A stretch of DNA of 64,000 nucleotides from Raineyella sp964528755 (GTDB taxonomy: Bacteria > Actinomycetota > Actinomycetes > Propionibacteriales > Propionibacteriaceae), in NCBI GenBank assembly GCA_964528755.1, contig CAZGWN010000001.1, positions 124,001-188,000 on the forward strand, written 5' to 3'. Below are positions 35,296-44,384 of the stretch, one piece after another. How positions within the stretch are numbered: position 1 is the first letter of the stretch; every line of letters begins with the position of its first letter. Both the position numbers and the translations under genes were made by a program. The notes beneath the pieces are model-generated. The model did not search any database. It was not told the origin of the DNA and saw only the letters and a list, made by a program, of their open reading frames with translations.

Positions 35296-35308
35296 GAAAC
35301 CTGGTTTC
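35296..35308. promoter_or_regulatory. GAAACC-T-GGTTTC palindrome, candidate RpiR site
   Basis: A perfect 6-bp-arm palindrome 56 nt before the acetamidase start. GAAA/TTTC symmetry is common in RpiR-family operators, and an RpiR gene ends this operon, so it is a candidate binding site. The link is inference. Confidence 0.4.
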
Positions 35309-35313
35309 AGATG

Positions 35314-35340
35314 GAGACCTGCCCGTAACACGTACGGAAC
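35314..35340 (+). promoter_or_regulatory. GlnR-like box before the ureide operon
   Basis: GAGAC, GTAAC and GGAAC start at 35314, 35325 and 35336, exactly 11 bp apart. This matches the actinobacterial GlnR pattern of alternating GTnAC and GAAAC half-sites with 6-nt spacers. It ends 10 nt before the -10-like TAGCGT at 35351. Nitrogen-limited activation is inferred. Confidence 0.5.
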
Positions 35341-35363
35341 CCCCGCTGCCTAGCGTCACGGGG

Positions 35364-36461
35364 GTGACCACCACTTCGACGAGCATCCTGCAGCCGAGGG
35401 TCGACGCCGGCCCCGCCTACCTCTCGGCGCGACCGGAGAACGTGCTGTGGGGCCGACTCCCGTGCGCGGCGGACCGTCCCCGGGTCACGGTGGATCCGGG
35501 TACCGAACTGGTCGTCGACACCGTCAGCCACGAGGGACTCCTGGAGGATCAGGGGTCCGACCCGGTGGCCTTCTTCGGGTCACACGGCATCCGGGAGGGC
35601 GAGGTCCTCACCGACGCGATCGACGTCGTCCGGCACGGCCGACGTGACCCGACCACCGACGGGCCGCACGTGGTCACCGGCCCGATCGCCGTGCGCGGTG
35701 CCGTCCCCGGGGACCTGCTCGCCATCACCCTCGTCGCCGTCGAGCCGAGGGTGCCGTACGGGGTGATCTCCAACCGCCACGGGCGCGGCGCCCTGCCGGG
35801 TGAGTACCCGGCCGGCCCCGACACCGTGAGCGTCTTCAGCGCCCTCGACCCGGCCGACCCCCGCTATGCCCTGCTCGACCCGTGGGAGGGCGCGCCGCGG
35901 CCCGTACGATTCCCGATCCGGCCGTTCCTCGGCATCATGGGGGTCGCCGCCGCCGGCGACGAACGACCGCACTCGGTGCCCCCGGGCCCGTACGGGGGCA
36001 ACATCGACATCAATCTGCTCACCGTCGGCTCGACGCTCTATCTGCCCGTCCAGGTCCCCGGTGCCCTGGCGTACGTCGGCGATCCGCACTTCGCCCAGGG
36101 GGACGGCGAGATCGCCCTCACCGCGCTGGAGGCCTCGTTGCGGGTGAGGCTGCGCCTGGGACTCGTCCCGGCCGCGCAGGCCGAGCGCCGCTTCGGCCCC
36201 GTCCGCGGCCCGCTGGCCCACGCGGGTGAGTTCTGGATCCCGACCGGGCTGGACCCCGACCTGAACGAGGCCGTCCGCGCGTGCGCCCGGTCCTGCCTCG
36301 ACCTGCTGCACCACCGCTGGGGGATGGACCGGGCCCGGGCGCTCGCCTACGCCTCGGCGGCGGTGGACTTCAACATCTCCCAGGGCGTCGACCGGGTGTG
36401 CGGCGTGCACGCGCGCATCCGGGCGGCCGACCTGTCCGGGCTGGAAGCAGCCGACGCATGA
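35364..36461 (+). CDS. Acetamidase/formamidase family amidase
   Basis: A 365-aa protein of the FmdA/AmdA family: GPIAVRGAVPGDLLAITLV, GNIDINLLTVGSTLYLPV and YVGDPHFAQGDGEIA are the core motifs of this beta-rich amidase fold. It probably releases ammonia from a small amide made by the pathway, such as formamide or a carbamoyl compound (inference). TAGCGT followed by 7 nt and GTG, with no ribosome site, suggests leaderless translation from 35364. It leads an operon with allantoinase 31 nt downstream. Confidence 0.82.
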   Translation: MTTTSTSILQPRVDAGPAYLSARPENVLWGRLPCAADRPRVTVDPGTELVVDTVSHEGLLEDQGSDPVAFFGSHGIREGEVLTDAIDVVRHGRRDPTTDGPHVVTGPIAVRGAVPGDLLAITLVAVEPRVPYGVISNRHGRGALPGEYPAGPDTVSVFSALDPADPRYALLDPWEGAPRPVRFPIRPFLGIMGVAAAGDERPHSVPPGPYGGNIDINLLTVGSTLYLPVQVPGALAYVGDPHFAQGDGEIALTALEASLRVRLRLGLVPAAQAERRFGPVRGPLAHAGEFWIPTGLDPDLNEAVRACARSCLDLLHHRWGMDRARALAYASAAVDFNISQGVDRVCGVHARIRAADLSGLEAADA

Positions 36462-36492
36462 TCCCCGTCCCCATCAACGCCCAGGAGCAACC

Positions 36493-37836
36493 ATGCTGAC
36501 CATCAGCGCCGCCCGCGCGGTCATCGACGGGCGGACCGTCGCCGCCACGCTCACCGTCCGGGACGGCATCATCGAGTCGATCCTCGAGGGCACCACCACA
36601 CCGGGCGCCGACGTGGTCCTCGGCGACGACCGGGTACTGCTGCCCGGCGCGGTCGACACCCACGTCCATCTCAACGAACCGGGGCGCACCCACTGGGAGG
36701 GATTCGCCACCGGCACCCGTGCCGGCGCCGCGGGCGGGGTGACGACGATCATCGACATGCCGCTCAACTGCATTCCCCCGACGACGACCCCGGAGGCGCT
36801 GGCGACCAAGCGGGCGGCCGCCCGGGGCAAGCTCGCCGTCGACGTGGGGTTCTGGGGTGGGGCGGTCCCCGACAACCTCGGTCACCTCGCCGAGCTGTGG
36901 GAGGCCGGGGTCTTCGGTTTCAAGTGCTTCCTGCTGCCCAGCGGGGTCGACGAGTTCGCGCCGCTCGACCCGAGCCAGTTCGCCGCGGCCATGACGGAGG
37001 TCGCCCGACTGGACGGGTTGATGATCGTGCACGCCGAGGACCAGGGCACCCTGGAGGCGGCCCCGCACCGCCCCTCCCGGGCGTACGCCGACTTCCTGCT
37101 CTCCCGACCCGACGCGGCCGAGGTGGCCGCGATCCGCCGGGTCATCGACACCATGCGCGAGACCGGGGCCCGCACCCACCTGCTGCACCTGTCCAGCGCC
37201 CGCGCGCTCGAGATGATCGCGGCCGCCCGCACCGAGGGGCTGCCCCTGACCGTGGAGAGCTGCCCGCACTACCTGTGCCTGGAGGCCGAGGCGATCCCCG
37301 ACGCCGCCGCCCAGTACAAGTGCTGCCCGCCCATCCGTGACCACGGCAACCGCGATGCCCTCTGGCAGGCCCTGGAGGAGGGGCTCATCGACACCGTCGT
37401 CACCGACCACTCCCCTGCCGGCCCCGAGGACAAGTTCGCGGGCGGCGGCGACCTCCAGCAGGCGTGGGGAGGGATCGCCGGACTCCAGGTCGGCTACACG
37501 GCGATGCTCGACGAAGCCGCCCGCCGCGGCCACGGCCCGGCCGACGTCGCCGGCTGGATGGCCGGCGCCACCGCGGATCTGGTCGGGCTGACCGACCGAG
37601 GCCGGATCGCCGTCGGCGCCCGGGCCGACCTGGTGGCGTACGCCCCCGGGACGGTCACCCGGGTCCGCGCCGAGGATCTGGAGCACCGCCATCCGATCAG
37701 CGCGTGGGACGGCCGGCTGCTGCAGGGGTCGATCGCAGGCGTGTGGCTCGCCGGGACCCCCTACGACCGGACGACCCCACCGAGGGGCAGCGAACTCACC
37801 CGCCCACGGACCCCCGCCCAGGAGGCGAGCCGATGA
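36493..37836 (+). CDS. allB: Allantoinase
   Basis: A 447-aa cyclic amidohydrolase converting allantoin to allantoate. The HxH metal motif is in DTHVHLNEPG (H57, H59), the carboxylated lysine is in GFKCFL (K144), and the catalytic Asp is in TDHSP (D305). HLNEPGRTHWEGF is typical of allantoinases rather than dihydropyrimidinases. Its stop overlaps pucG (ATGA). It is second in the acetamidase-allB-pucG-allC operon. Confidence 0.9.
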   Translation: MLTISAARAVIDGRTVAATLTVRDGIIESILEGTTTPGADVVLGDDRVLLPGAVDTHVHLNEPGRTHWEGFATGTRAGAAGGVTTIIDMPLNCIPPTTTPEALATKRAAARGKLAVDVGFWGGAVPDNLGHLAELWEAGVFGFKCFLLPSGVDEFAPLDPSQFAAAMTEVARLDGLMIVHAEDQGTLEAAPHRPSRAYADFLLSRPDAAEVAAIRRVIDTMRETGARTHLLHLSSARALEMIAAARTEGLPLTVESCPHYLCLEAEAIPDAAAQYKCCPPIRDHGNRDALWQALEEGLIDTVVTDHSPAGPEDKFAGGGDLQQAWGGIAGLQVGYTAMLDEAARRGHGPADVAGWMAGATADLVGLTDRGRIAVGARADLVAYAPGTVTRVRAEDLEHRHPISAWDGRLLQGSIAGVWLAGTPYDRTTPPRGSELTRPRTPAQEASR

Positions 37837-39062
37837 CGACCGACACCATCAACCCACCCACCCGGCTGCTGATGGGCCCGGGCCCGATCGGCGCCGATCC
37901 TCGGGTCCTGCGGGCGATGGCAGCTCCGCTGGTCGGCCAGTTCGACCCGGTGATGACCGACTACATGCACCAGACGATGGCGCTCTACCGGCGGGTGTTC
38001 GACACGGCCAACGAGGCGACCCTGCTCGTCGACGGCACCTCGCGGGCCGCGATCGAGGCCGTGCTGGTCTCGCTGGTCGAGCCGGGCGACACCGTCCTCG
38101 TACCGGTGATGGGCCGCTTCGGGCTCCTGCTCACCGAGATCGCCGGGCGCGTCGGGGCGAAGGTGGTCACCATCGAGCGGCCGTGGGGCGAGGTCTTCAC
38201 GTCCGAGGAGATCGAGCAGGCCATCCTCGCCCACCACCCCCGGGTCCTCGCGCTGGTCCAGGGCGACACGTCCACCACGATGAACCAGCCGCTGGCCGAG
38301 ATCGGCCCGATCTGCCGGCGCCACGGCGTGTTGTCGTACGTGGACGCGACCGCCTCGCTGGGCGGCAACACCTTCCGCTGTGACGAGTGGCAGATCGACG
38401 CCGCCTCCGCCGGCCTGCAGAAGTGCCTCGGCGGCCCGCCCGGCTCGGCCCCCGTCACCCTGTCGACGCCGGCCGCCGAGGTGGTGCGTTCCCGCCGTCA
38501 CATCGAGGCGGGGATCGCCGACGGCACCGAGCCGACGGGCGTACGGATCCGCTCGAACTACCTCGATCTGGCGATGATCCTCGACTACTGGGGTCCGGCG
38601 CGACTCAACCACCACACCGAGGCCACGTCGATGCTCTACGCCGCCCACGAGTGCGCCCGGCTGCTCGTCGCCGAGGGCATCGACGAGGCCGTCGAGCGAC
38701 ACCGGCGGCACGGCCGGGCGATGGCGGCGGGCATCAATGGTCTGGGCCTGAGCCTCTACGGCGACCAGGAGCACCGGATGAACAACGTCATCGGCGTCGT
38801 CATCCCCACCGGTGTGGACGGGGAACACGTCCGCGCGGGTCTGCTGGACCACTACGGCATCGAGATCGGCACGTCCTTCGGTCCGCTGCGCGGGGTGATC
38901 TGGCGCATCGGCGTGATGGGCTACAACGCCCGGGCCGACGCCGTACTCACCACCCTGGCCGCGCTGGAGCAGGAGTTGCGCCGGGCCGGCGCACCCGTAC
39001 CGGCCGGTGGCGGGGTGGACGCCGCCCTGGCGACCTACGCCGAGGAGGAGGTGGCGGCATGA
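37833..39062 (+). CDS. pucG: (S)-ureidoglycine-glyoxylate aminotransferase
   Basis: A 409-aa class V PLP aminotransferase. MGPGPIGADPRVLRAM at the N-terminus and the PLP lysine in SAGLQKCLGGPPG (K197) are the visible signatures. PucG transfers the amino group of ureidoglycine to glyoxylate, giving glycine and oxalurate. Alanine-glyoxylate aminotransferase is the close alternative, but its place between allantoinase and allantoate amidohydrolase, overlapping both, favours PucG. Confidence 0.87.
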   Translation: MTTDTINPPTRLLMGPGPIGADPRVLRAMAAPLVGQFDPVMTDYMHQTMALYRRVFDTANEATLLVDGTSRAAIEAVLVSLVEPGDTVLVPVMGRFGLLLTEIAGRVGAKVVTIERPWGEVFTSEEIEQAILAHHPRVLALVQGDTSTTMNQPLAEIGPICRRHGVLSYVDATASLGGNTFRCDEWQIDAASAGLQKCLGGPPGSAPVTLSTPAAEVVRSRRHIEAGIADGTEPTGVRIRSNYLDLAMILDYWGPARLNHHTEATSMLYAAHECARLLVAEGIDEAVERHRRHGRAMAAGINGLGLSLYGDQEHRMNNVIGVVIPTGVDGEHVRAGLLDHYGIEIGTSFGPLRGVIWRIGVMGYNARADAVLTTLAALEQELRRAGAPVPAGGGVDAALATYAEEEVAA

Positions 39063-40342
39063 CAGCATCCCCGGACCGCACCTCGACCGAGGACGCCACC
39101 GTCGCGCTGGAGCGTTGCGACCGGCTGGCGACCATCTCGTCGATGCCCGACGGGATCCGGCGGATCTACCTCAGCCCCCAGCACGCCGAGGCCGACAGGC
39201 TGGCGGCCGAGTGGATGCGCGAGGCGGGTCTGACCACCTGGATGGATGGCGCCGGCAGCCGCTGCGGGCGGGTGGAGGGCCGTACGCCCGGCCTGCCGGC
39301 CCTGCTGCTCGGCTCCCACCTGGACACCGTCCCCGACGCCGGACGCTACGACGGCGTGCTCGGCGTGATGATCGCCGTCCTCGTGGCCCGGCGGCTGGCC
39401 CCGATCGCCCACACCCTGCCGTTCGCCCTGGAGGTCGTGGCCTTTCCCGACGAGGAGGGCGTACGCTTCGGCGCCACCCTGCTGGGATCGCGAGCCCTCG
39501 CCGGGACGTGGGACCCGCAGTGGTGGACCCTCACCGACGCCGAGGGCGTCTCCCTGGCACAGGCCTTCCGCCAGTTCGGCCTCGACCCGGCGCGGATCGG
39601 TACGGCCGCGCGCCGGCCCGACAGTGTCATCGGCTACCTCGAGGCGCACATCGAGCAGGGCACCGCGTTGCAGGACGGCGACGAGGCGCTGGGGGTGGTG
39701 ACATCGATCGCCGGGGCCCGGCGGATGGCGATCCGGTTCCTCGGCGAGGCCGGCCACGCCGGCGGCACGCCGTACGAGAAGCGCCACGATGCGCTGGTCG
39801 GGGCGAGCGAGGCGGTCGTGGAGATCGAGCGGATCGGTCGGTCGCGCGGTGTCATCGCCACCGTCGGCTCGCTGGAGGTCCGGCCCGGCGCGGTCAACGT
39901 CGTCCCCGGCCGCGTCGATCTCACCCTCGACCTGCGTGCCCCCGACGACGCATCCCGGGACGACTCCTGGGCGGCGATCCGGGATCGGATGACCGCGATC
40001 GCGGATCGCCGGGGGCTCACCGTGCAGACCCGTCCGACCCATGTGGCCCGGTCCGTCGCCTGCGCGCCGAACCTGCAGGAGGCGGTTGCCGCAGGGATCA
40101 CCGAGGTCACCGGCTCCGGCTCACCCCTGCGCCTGTGGTCCCGGGCCGGACACGACGCGATGGCCGTCGCCGACCTGTGCCCGGTCGGCATGCAGTTCAT
40201 CCGCTGCCGCGACGGGATCAGCCACCGGCCCGACGAGTCGGTCCGCGCCGACGACGTCGCGCAGGCCATCGACGCGCTGGAGCGGACGGTGCTGACGCTG
40301 GCCCGGGCGTACCGGACCGACCAGGCCACTGCCGACCTCTGA
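39059..40342 (+). CDS. allC: Allantoate amidohydrolase (M20 family)
   Basis: A 427-aa zinc/manganese amidohydrolase. The M20 metal site shows as LLLGSHLDTVPDAGRYDG, FPDEEGVRFG and YLEAHIEQG, and a lid domain contains FLGEAGHAGGTPYEKRHDA. It should hydrolyse allantoate to ureidoglycine, ammonia and CO2. N-carbamoyl amino-acid hydrolases are the main alternative. It overlaps pucG by ATGA. Confidence 0.87.
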   Translation: MTASPDRTSTEDATVALERCDRLATISSMPDGIRRIYLSPQHAEADRLAAEWMREAGLTTWMDGAGSRCGRVEGRTPGLPALLLGSHLDTVPDAGRYDGVLGVMIAVLVARRLAPIAHTLPFALEVVAFPDEEGVRFGATLLGSRALAGTWDPQWWTLTDAEGVSLAQAFRQFGLDPARIGTAARRPDSVIGYLEAHIEQGTALQDGDEALGVVTSIAGARRMAIRFLGEAGHAGGTPYEKRHDALVGASEAVVEIERIGRSRGVIATVGSLEVRPGAVNVVPGRVDLTLDLRAPDDASRDDSWAAIRDRMTAIADRRGLTVQTRPTHVARSVACAPNLQEAVAAGITEVTGSGSPLRLWSRAGHDAMAVADLCPVGMQFIRCRDGISHRPDESVRADDVAQAIDALERTVLTLARAYRTDQATADL

Positions 40343-40390
40343 GGCTTGCCGGACCGGGCCGGCGCGGGGCTGCGACGTAGGGTGGGGCCG

Positions 40391-41212
40391 ATGAGCATCG
40401 TGGCACGGATCCAGGAGCACTACGCGGAGTTGCCCCCGCAGGCACGCCGGGCCGCCGATGCCATCCTGGACCACGCGGATGACCTGGCCCTCTATTCCTC
40501 GGCCGAGCTCGCCGAGATCAGCGGGGTGTCCCAGGCCACCCTCAGCCGGCTCTACCGGCAGCTCGGCTTCTCCTCCTTCGCCGAGGTCCGCGACGAGGCG
40601 CGGCTGCTGCGCGGGCGGGGGGTCCCGCTGGACCGCGCCGACCACCCGGTCGCGCTGAGGGAGCATCTGGAGGCCGACGTCGCCAATGTCCGTCGCTGTC
40701 TGGAGGGCCTCGACCCCGACGACCTGGCCACGGCCGTACGGCATCTGGCCCACGACCGCCGGGTCGCGATCATCGGCACCCGCAACTCCTACCCGGTCGC
40801 CCTGCACCTGCGCCAGCAGCTGATCCAGGTGCGCAACCGGATCGACCTGCTGCCCCTGGCCGGACAGACCCTCGGCGAGGACATCACCGACCTGGGCGAG
40901 GGCGACACCGCCGTCCTCATCGGGTTCCGCCGCCGGCGACGGGACTTCCCCCGGATCCTGGACGCCTGCCGCGCGTCCGGCGCCTTCGTCATCCTCATCG
41001 CCGACACCGCCGCCCGCCGCTATGCCTCCCGAACGGCGGTGTGGTTCTCCTGTCCCCTCGACGCGCCCGGCGCCTTCGATTCGTACGCCGCCGCGATGGC
41101 TCTGGTCGCCCTGTTGTCCTCCACGGTGGCCACTGAGCTCGGCGACGCGGGGCGCCGCCGGGTGACCCGGGTTGCCGGGACGTACGAGGCCCTGGACGAA
41201 CTGGACACCTGA
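40391..41212 (+). CDS. RpiR-family regulator of the ureide genes
   Basis: A 273-aa regulator. The N-terminal HTH_6 domain (about 1-75, with SSAELAEISGVSQATLSRLY) and a C-terminal SIS domain (about 110-250) are clear, though the SIS half lacks an obvious sugar-phosphate Ser/Thr loop. It closes the allB-pucG-allC operon after 48 nt and precedes NCS1, so it probably regulates both by sensing a ureide or glyoxylate derivative (inference). TAGGGT ends 7 nt before the ATG, a possible separate leaderless start. Confidence 0.82.
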   Translation: MSIVARIQEHYAELPPQARRAADAILDHADDLALYSSAELAEISGVSQATLSRLYRQLGFSSFAEVRDEARLLRGRGVPLDRADHPVALREHLEADVANVRRCLEGLDPDDLATAVRHLAHDRRVAIIGTRNSYPVALHLRQQLIQVRNRIDLLPLAGQTLGEDITDLGEGDTAVLIGFRRRRRDFPRILDACRASGAFVILIADTAARRYASRTAVWFSCPLDAPGAFDSYAAAMALVALLSSTVATELGDAGRRRVTRVAGTYEALDELDT

Positions 41213-41237
41213 GCCGCGACAGCCCCTTCCCGCAAGG

Positions 41238-41275
41238 GTTACACGACAGGACGTCGCCCGGAACATGGGCGAAAC
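41238..41275 (+). promoter_or_regulatory. GlnR-like box before the NCS1 operon
   Basis: GTTAC, GGACG, GGAAC and GAAAC start at 41238, 41249, 41260 and 41271, all 11 bp apart. The first and last match the GlnR consensus fully and the middle two partly. It lies about 85 nt upstream of the transporter start. Confidence 0.5.
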
Positions 41276-41360
41276 AGAACTCGTCAAGTATGAGCGACAT
41301 GAAACTGAGCTTTCGTGGCGTCGGTCATGACAGGCTCGGTCCGCACGACTAGGAGTGTTC

Positions 41361-42848
41361 ATGTCGACCACCGATCTCCCGGCCTCTGGCGTCGGGACCG
41401 ACGAGGCCATCCGCCCCGAGTACCACCACCAGTTGACCAACGAGGACCTCGCCCCGCTGAAGAAGCGGACCTGGAGTTGGTACAACGTCTTCGCCTTCTG
41501 GATGTCCGACGTGCACAGTGTCGGCGGCTACGTCACCGCGGGCAGCCTGTTCGCCCTGGGGCTGGCCAGTTGGCAGGTCTTCATCAGTCTCATCGTCGGC
41601 ATCGTCATCGTCCAGGTGCTGGCCAACCTCGTGGCCAAGCCCAGCCAGGTGACCGGGGTCCCCTACCCGGTGATCTCCCGGGTGGCCTTCGGGGTGCGCG
41701 GGGCCAACATCCCAGCGGTCATCCGGGGCCTGATCGCGGTCGCCTGGTACGGCATCCAGACCTATCTGGCCTCGGCCGCCCTGATGATCGTGATCGTCAA
41801 GCTCTTCCCGGCCACGGCTGCGTGGACGGTGGTGGCCGATCACGGCTTCCTCGGCCTGTCGGCGATGGGCTGGCTGGCGTACGGCATCCTGTGGGTCGCC
41901 CAGGCGGTCGTCTTCTGGAACGGCATGGACAGCATCCGCCGGTTCGTCGACTTCGCCGGGCCGGCGGTCTACGTGGTGATGCTGGCGCTGGCGATCTACC
42001 TGGTCGCCAACGCCGGCTGGGAGAACATCGACCTCAATCTGGCGGCGGTCAGCTACTCGGGCTGGCAGGCCCTGGGCATGATGATCGTGGCGATCTCGCT
42101 GGTGGTCAGCTACTTCTCCGGCCCGCTGCTCAACTTCGGTGACATCAGCCGGTACGGGACGAGCTACCAGCAGGTGAAGAAGGGCAACTTCTGGGGTCTG
42201 CCGGTCAACTTCACCTTCTTCTCCGTGCTGACCGTCGTCTGCGCCGCGGCCACCGTCCCGGTCTACGGGCGGCTCATCACCGATCCGGTGGAGACCATCG
42301 CCGAGATCGACAACACCTTCGCCGTCGTGCTCGGCGCCCTGACGGTGACCATCGCCACCATCGGCATCAACATCGTGGCCAACTTCATCTCCCCGGCCTT
42401 CGACTTCTCCCATGTCTCGCCGCAGCGGATCTCCTGGCGCACCGGCGGCATGATCGCCGCGGTCGGGTCCGTGCTGCTGACCCCCTGGAATCTCTACTCC
42501 AGCCCCGACGTCATCCACTACACGCTCGACGTGCTGGCCTCCTTCACCGGCCCCCTCTTCGGCATCCTGGTGTGCGACTACTACCTGATCCGCCACCAGC
42601 AGGTCGACGTGGACGACCTGTTCACCATGAGCCCGACCGGCCGCTACTGGTACCGCAACGGCGTCAACCCGAAGGCCGTCGCCGCCACCGTCATCGGCGG
42701 CCTCATCGCCCTGGCACCCGTCCTGATGCCGGGCGACTTCTTCGGCACCGTGGCCAACTTCTCCTGGTTCATCGGCGCCGGGGTCGGGGCGGGCGCGTAC
42801 TACCTGCTGGCCTCGCGGAACGCCCCTGCCACCGTCCCGGTGCCATGA
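41361..42848 (+). CDS. NCS1-family nucleobase/ureide:cation symporter
   Basis: A 495-aa transporter with about 12 TM helices. It has the NCS1 N-terminal pattern (NEDLAPLKKRTWSWYNVFAF) and SVGGYVTAGSLF in TM1. NCS1 members carry allantoin, hydantoins, cytosine or uracil. The operon partners, including a hydantoin/allantoin racemase, favour a ureide. The ATG at 41361 is chosen for AGGAG 6 nt upstream. It overlaps the racemase (ATGA). Confidence 0.87.
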   Translation: MSTTDLPASGVGTDEAIRPEYHHQLTNEDLAPLKKRTWSWYNVFAFWMSDVHSVGGYVTAGSLFALGLASWQVFISLIVGIVIVQVLANLVAKPSQVTGVPYPVISRVAFGVRGANIPAVIRGLIAVAWYGIQTYLASAALMIVIVKLFPATAAWTVVADHGFLGLSAMGWLAYGILWVAQAVVFWNGMDSIRRFVDFAGPAVYVVMLALAIYLVANAGWENIDLNLAAVSYSGWQALGMMIVAISLVVSYFSGPLLNFGDISRYGTSYQQVKKGNFWGLPVNFTFFSVLTVVCAAATVPVYGRLITDPVETIAEIDNTFAVVLGALTVTIATIGINIVANFISPAFDFSHVSPQRISWRTGGMIAAVGSVLLTPWNLYSSPDVIHYTLDVLASFTGPLFGILVCDYYLIRHQQVDVDDLFTMSPTGRYWYRNGVNPKAVAATVIGGLIALAPVLMPGDFFGTVANFSWFIGAGVGAGAYYLLASRNAPATVPVP

Positions 42849-43576
42849 GACTGCGGATCATCAACCCCAACACCTCGGCGGCGATGACCGCCTCCATCGG
42901 CCGCTGCGCCGCCGAGGTGGCCTCGCCGGGATGGCGGGTCGAGGCCGTCAACCCGACGATGGGGCCGGCCTCCATCGAGAGCCACTACGACGAGGCACTG
43001 GCCGTGCCCGGACTGCTGACCGAGGTCCGGCGCGGCGTCACCGAGGGCGTGGACGGCTTCGTCGTCGCCTGCTTCGGTGATCCCGGGCTCGACGCCGCCC
43101 GGGAGAGCGCCGACGGCCGACCGGTCGTCGGCATCGCCCAGGCCGCCATGCACATGGCCTCCCTGGTGGGCCGGACGTTCGGGGTCGTGACCACGCTGGA
43201 ACGTACGGTCGGCACCGCCTGGGACCTCGTCCGTCGCTACGGCTTCGAGCGGTCCTGCCTGGAGATCGTCGCCTGCGAGATCCCCGTCCTCGACCTCGAC
43301 GAGGACGACCCCGGACCGGTGCTGGAGGCGAGCGCCGACCTGGTGGCACGCCGCGGGGTCGACGCACTCGTGCTGGGCTGCGCCGGCATGGCCGCGATGG
43401 CCCGGGTGATCTCGGCGAAGGTGGGGGTGCCTGTGGTCGACGGCGTCGCCGCGGCCACCACCCTGGTGGAGGCCATGGTCCGGTGCGGAGTCGGCGGGGC
43501 CACCACCGGGGAGTACGCCCCGCCGCCGGCCAAGCCCTACACCGGCCTGCTGGCCGGCTTCGCCCTGCCCGGGTGA
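42845..43576 (+). CDS. Hydantoin/allantoin racemase (Asp/Glu racemase superfamily)
   Basis: A 243-aa racemase. Two catalytic cysteines are visible: C78 in VVACFGDPG and the second in LVLGCAGM near 179. MRLRIINPNTSAAMT is the typical start of hydantoin racemases. It would interconvert enantiomers of allantoin or a 5-substituted hydantoin, so that a stereospecific hydrolase can use both. It overlaps the transporter and is 16 nt from the creatininase-family gene. Confidence 0.85.
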   Translation: MRLRIINPNTSAAMTASIGRCAAEVASPGWRVEAVNPTMGPASIESHYDEALAVPGLLTEVRRGVTEGVDGFVVACFGDPGLDAARESADGRPVVGIAQAAMHMASLVGRTFGVVTTLERTVGTAWDLVRRYGFERSCLEIVACEIPVLDLDEDDPGPVLEASADLVARRGVDALVLGCAGMAAMARVISAKVGVPVVDGVAAATTLVEAMVRCGVGGATTGEYAPPPAKPYTGLLAGFALPG

Positions 43577-43592
43577 GAGAACAAGGAGACAG

Positions 43593-44384
43593 ATGACGAG
43601 AAGACTGTCGGATCTGACCCTCAGACAGGTCGACGGGATCGACCATCACGGGGCCGTCCTCGTCCAGCCCATCGGCGCGATCGAGCAACACGGACCACAC
43701 CTGCCGCTGTGCACGGACGCCCTGCGCGCCGAGCGGGCCGTCGATCTCGCCCTGGACCGGCTGGGTGCCGACGTACCGGTGTGGTCGCTGCCCACACTGT
43801 CGTACGGCAAGTCGGTCGAGCATGCCGGCCTCGGCGCCACGGTGGCCCTCACCTCGGCCACTCTTGCCGCCGTCTGCCTCGAGCTGGGTCGTTCGCTGGC
43901 CGCCTCCGGCTTCCGCAAGCTGGCATTCGTCAACGGTCACGGGGGCCAGCCCGGGCTGCTGGAGTCGGTGGCCCGCGACATCCGCCTCGCCAGCGGGCTG
44001 CAGGTCTTCCCGATCAATCTCGGTGCCCTGGGTGTCCCGGACGGCGTCGAGCCCTCCTCCCCGTACGACATCCACGCCGGCCGGCAGGAGACGTCGATCA
44101 TGCTGGCGCTGGCTCCCGAGCTTGTCCACCCCGAGTGGGCCGTCGCCGGTGACGGCGACGTCGCCGGCCTGTACGCCGACCGGCGCCACCTCACCCTGGA
44201 GGGGGCCGTCCCCACGGCCTGGCTGACCCGCGACCTCACCTCGACCGGGGTCATCGGCGATCCGAGCGGGGCGAGCGCCGCGGAGGGCCGCCGCATCATC
44301 GACCATCGCGTGACGGCGCTGGCCGCGGCGCTGACCGAGATCGTCACTTTCGAGTTCCCGTTCCCGACACCGGAGGCGCGCTGA
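43593..44384 (+). CDS. Creatininase-family amidohydrolase
   Basis: A 263-aa protein of the creatininase/MftE/FAPy deformylase superfamily. Metal-binding motifs are visible: QPIGAIEQHGPHLPLCTDA near 25-43, FVNGHGGQPG near 113 and AGRQETSIML near 163. The family cleaves cyclic or linear amides such as creatinine. Here a hydantoin-like ring or ureide amide is likely (inference). AAGGAG precedes the ATG, and its stop shares a base with the next start (TGATG). Confidence 0.82.
   Translation: MTRRLSDLTLRQVDGIDHHGAVLVQPIGAIEQHGPHLPLCTDALRAERAVDLALDRLGADVPVWSLPTLSYGKSVEHAGLGATVALTSATLAAVCLELGRSLAASGFRKLAFVNGHGGQPGLLESVARDIRLASGLQVFPINLGALGVPDGVEPSSPYDIHAGRQETSIMLALAPELVHPEWAVAGDGDVAGLYADRRHLTLEGAVPTAWLTRDLTSTGVIGDPSGASAAEGRRIIDHRVTALAAALTEIVTFEFPFPTPEAR

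Noticed and set aside
41213..41360. Purine riboswitch before the NCS1 transporter
   Set aside because: I cannot find the conserved three-way junction pattern. The stretch is better explained by a GlnR-like box and a promoter.
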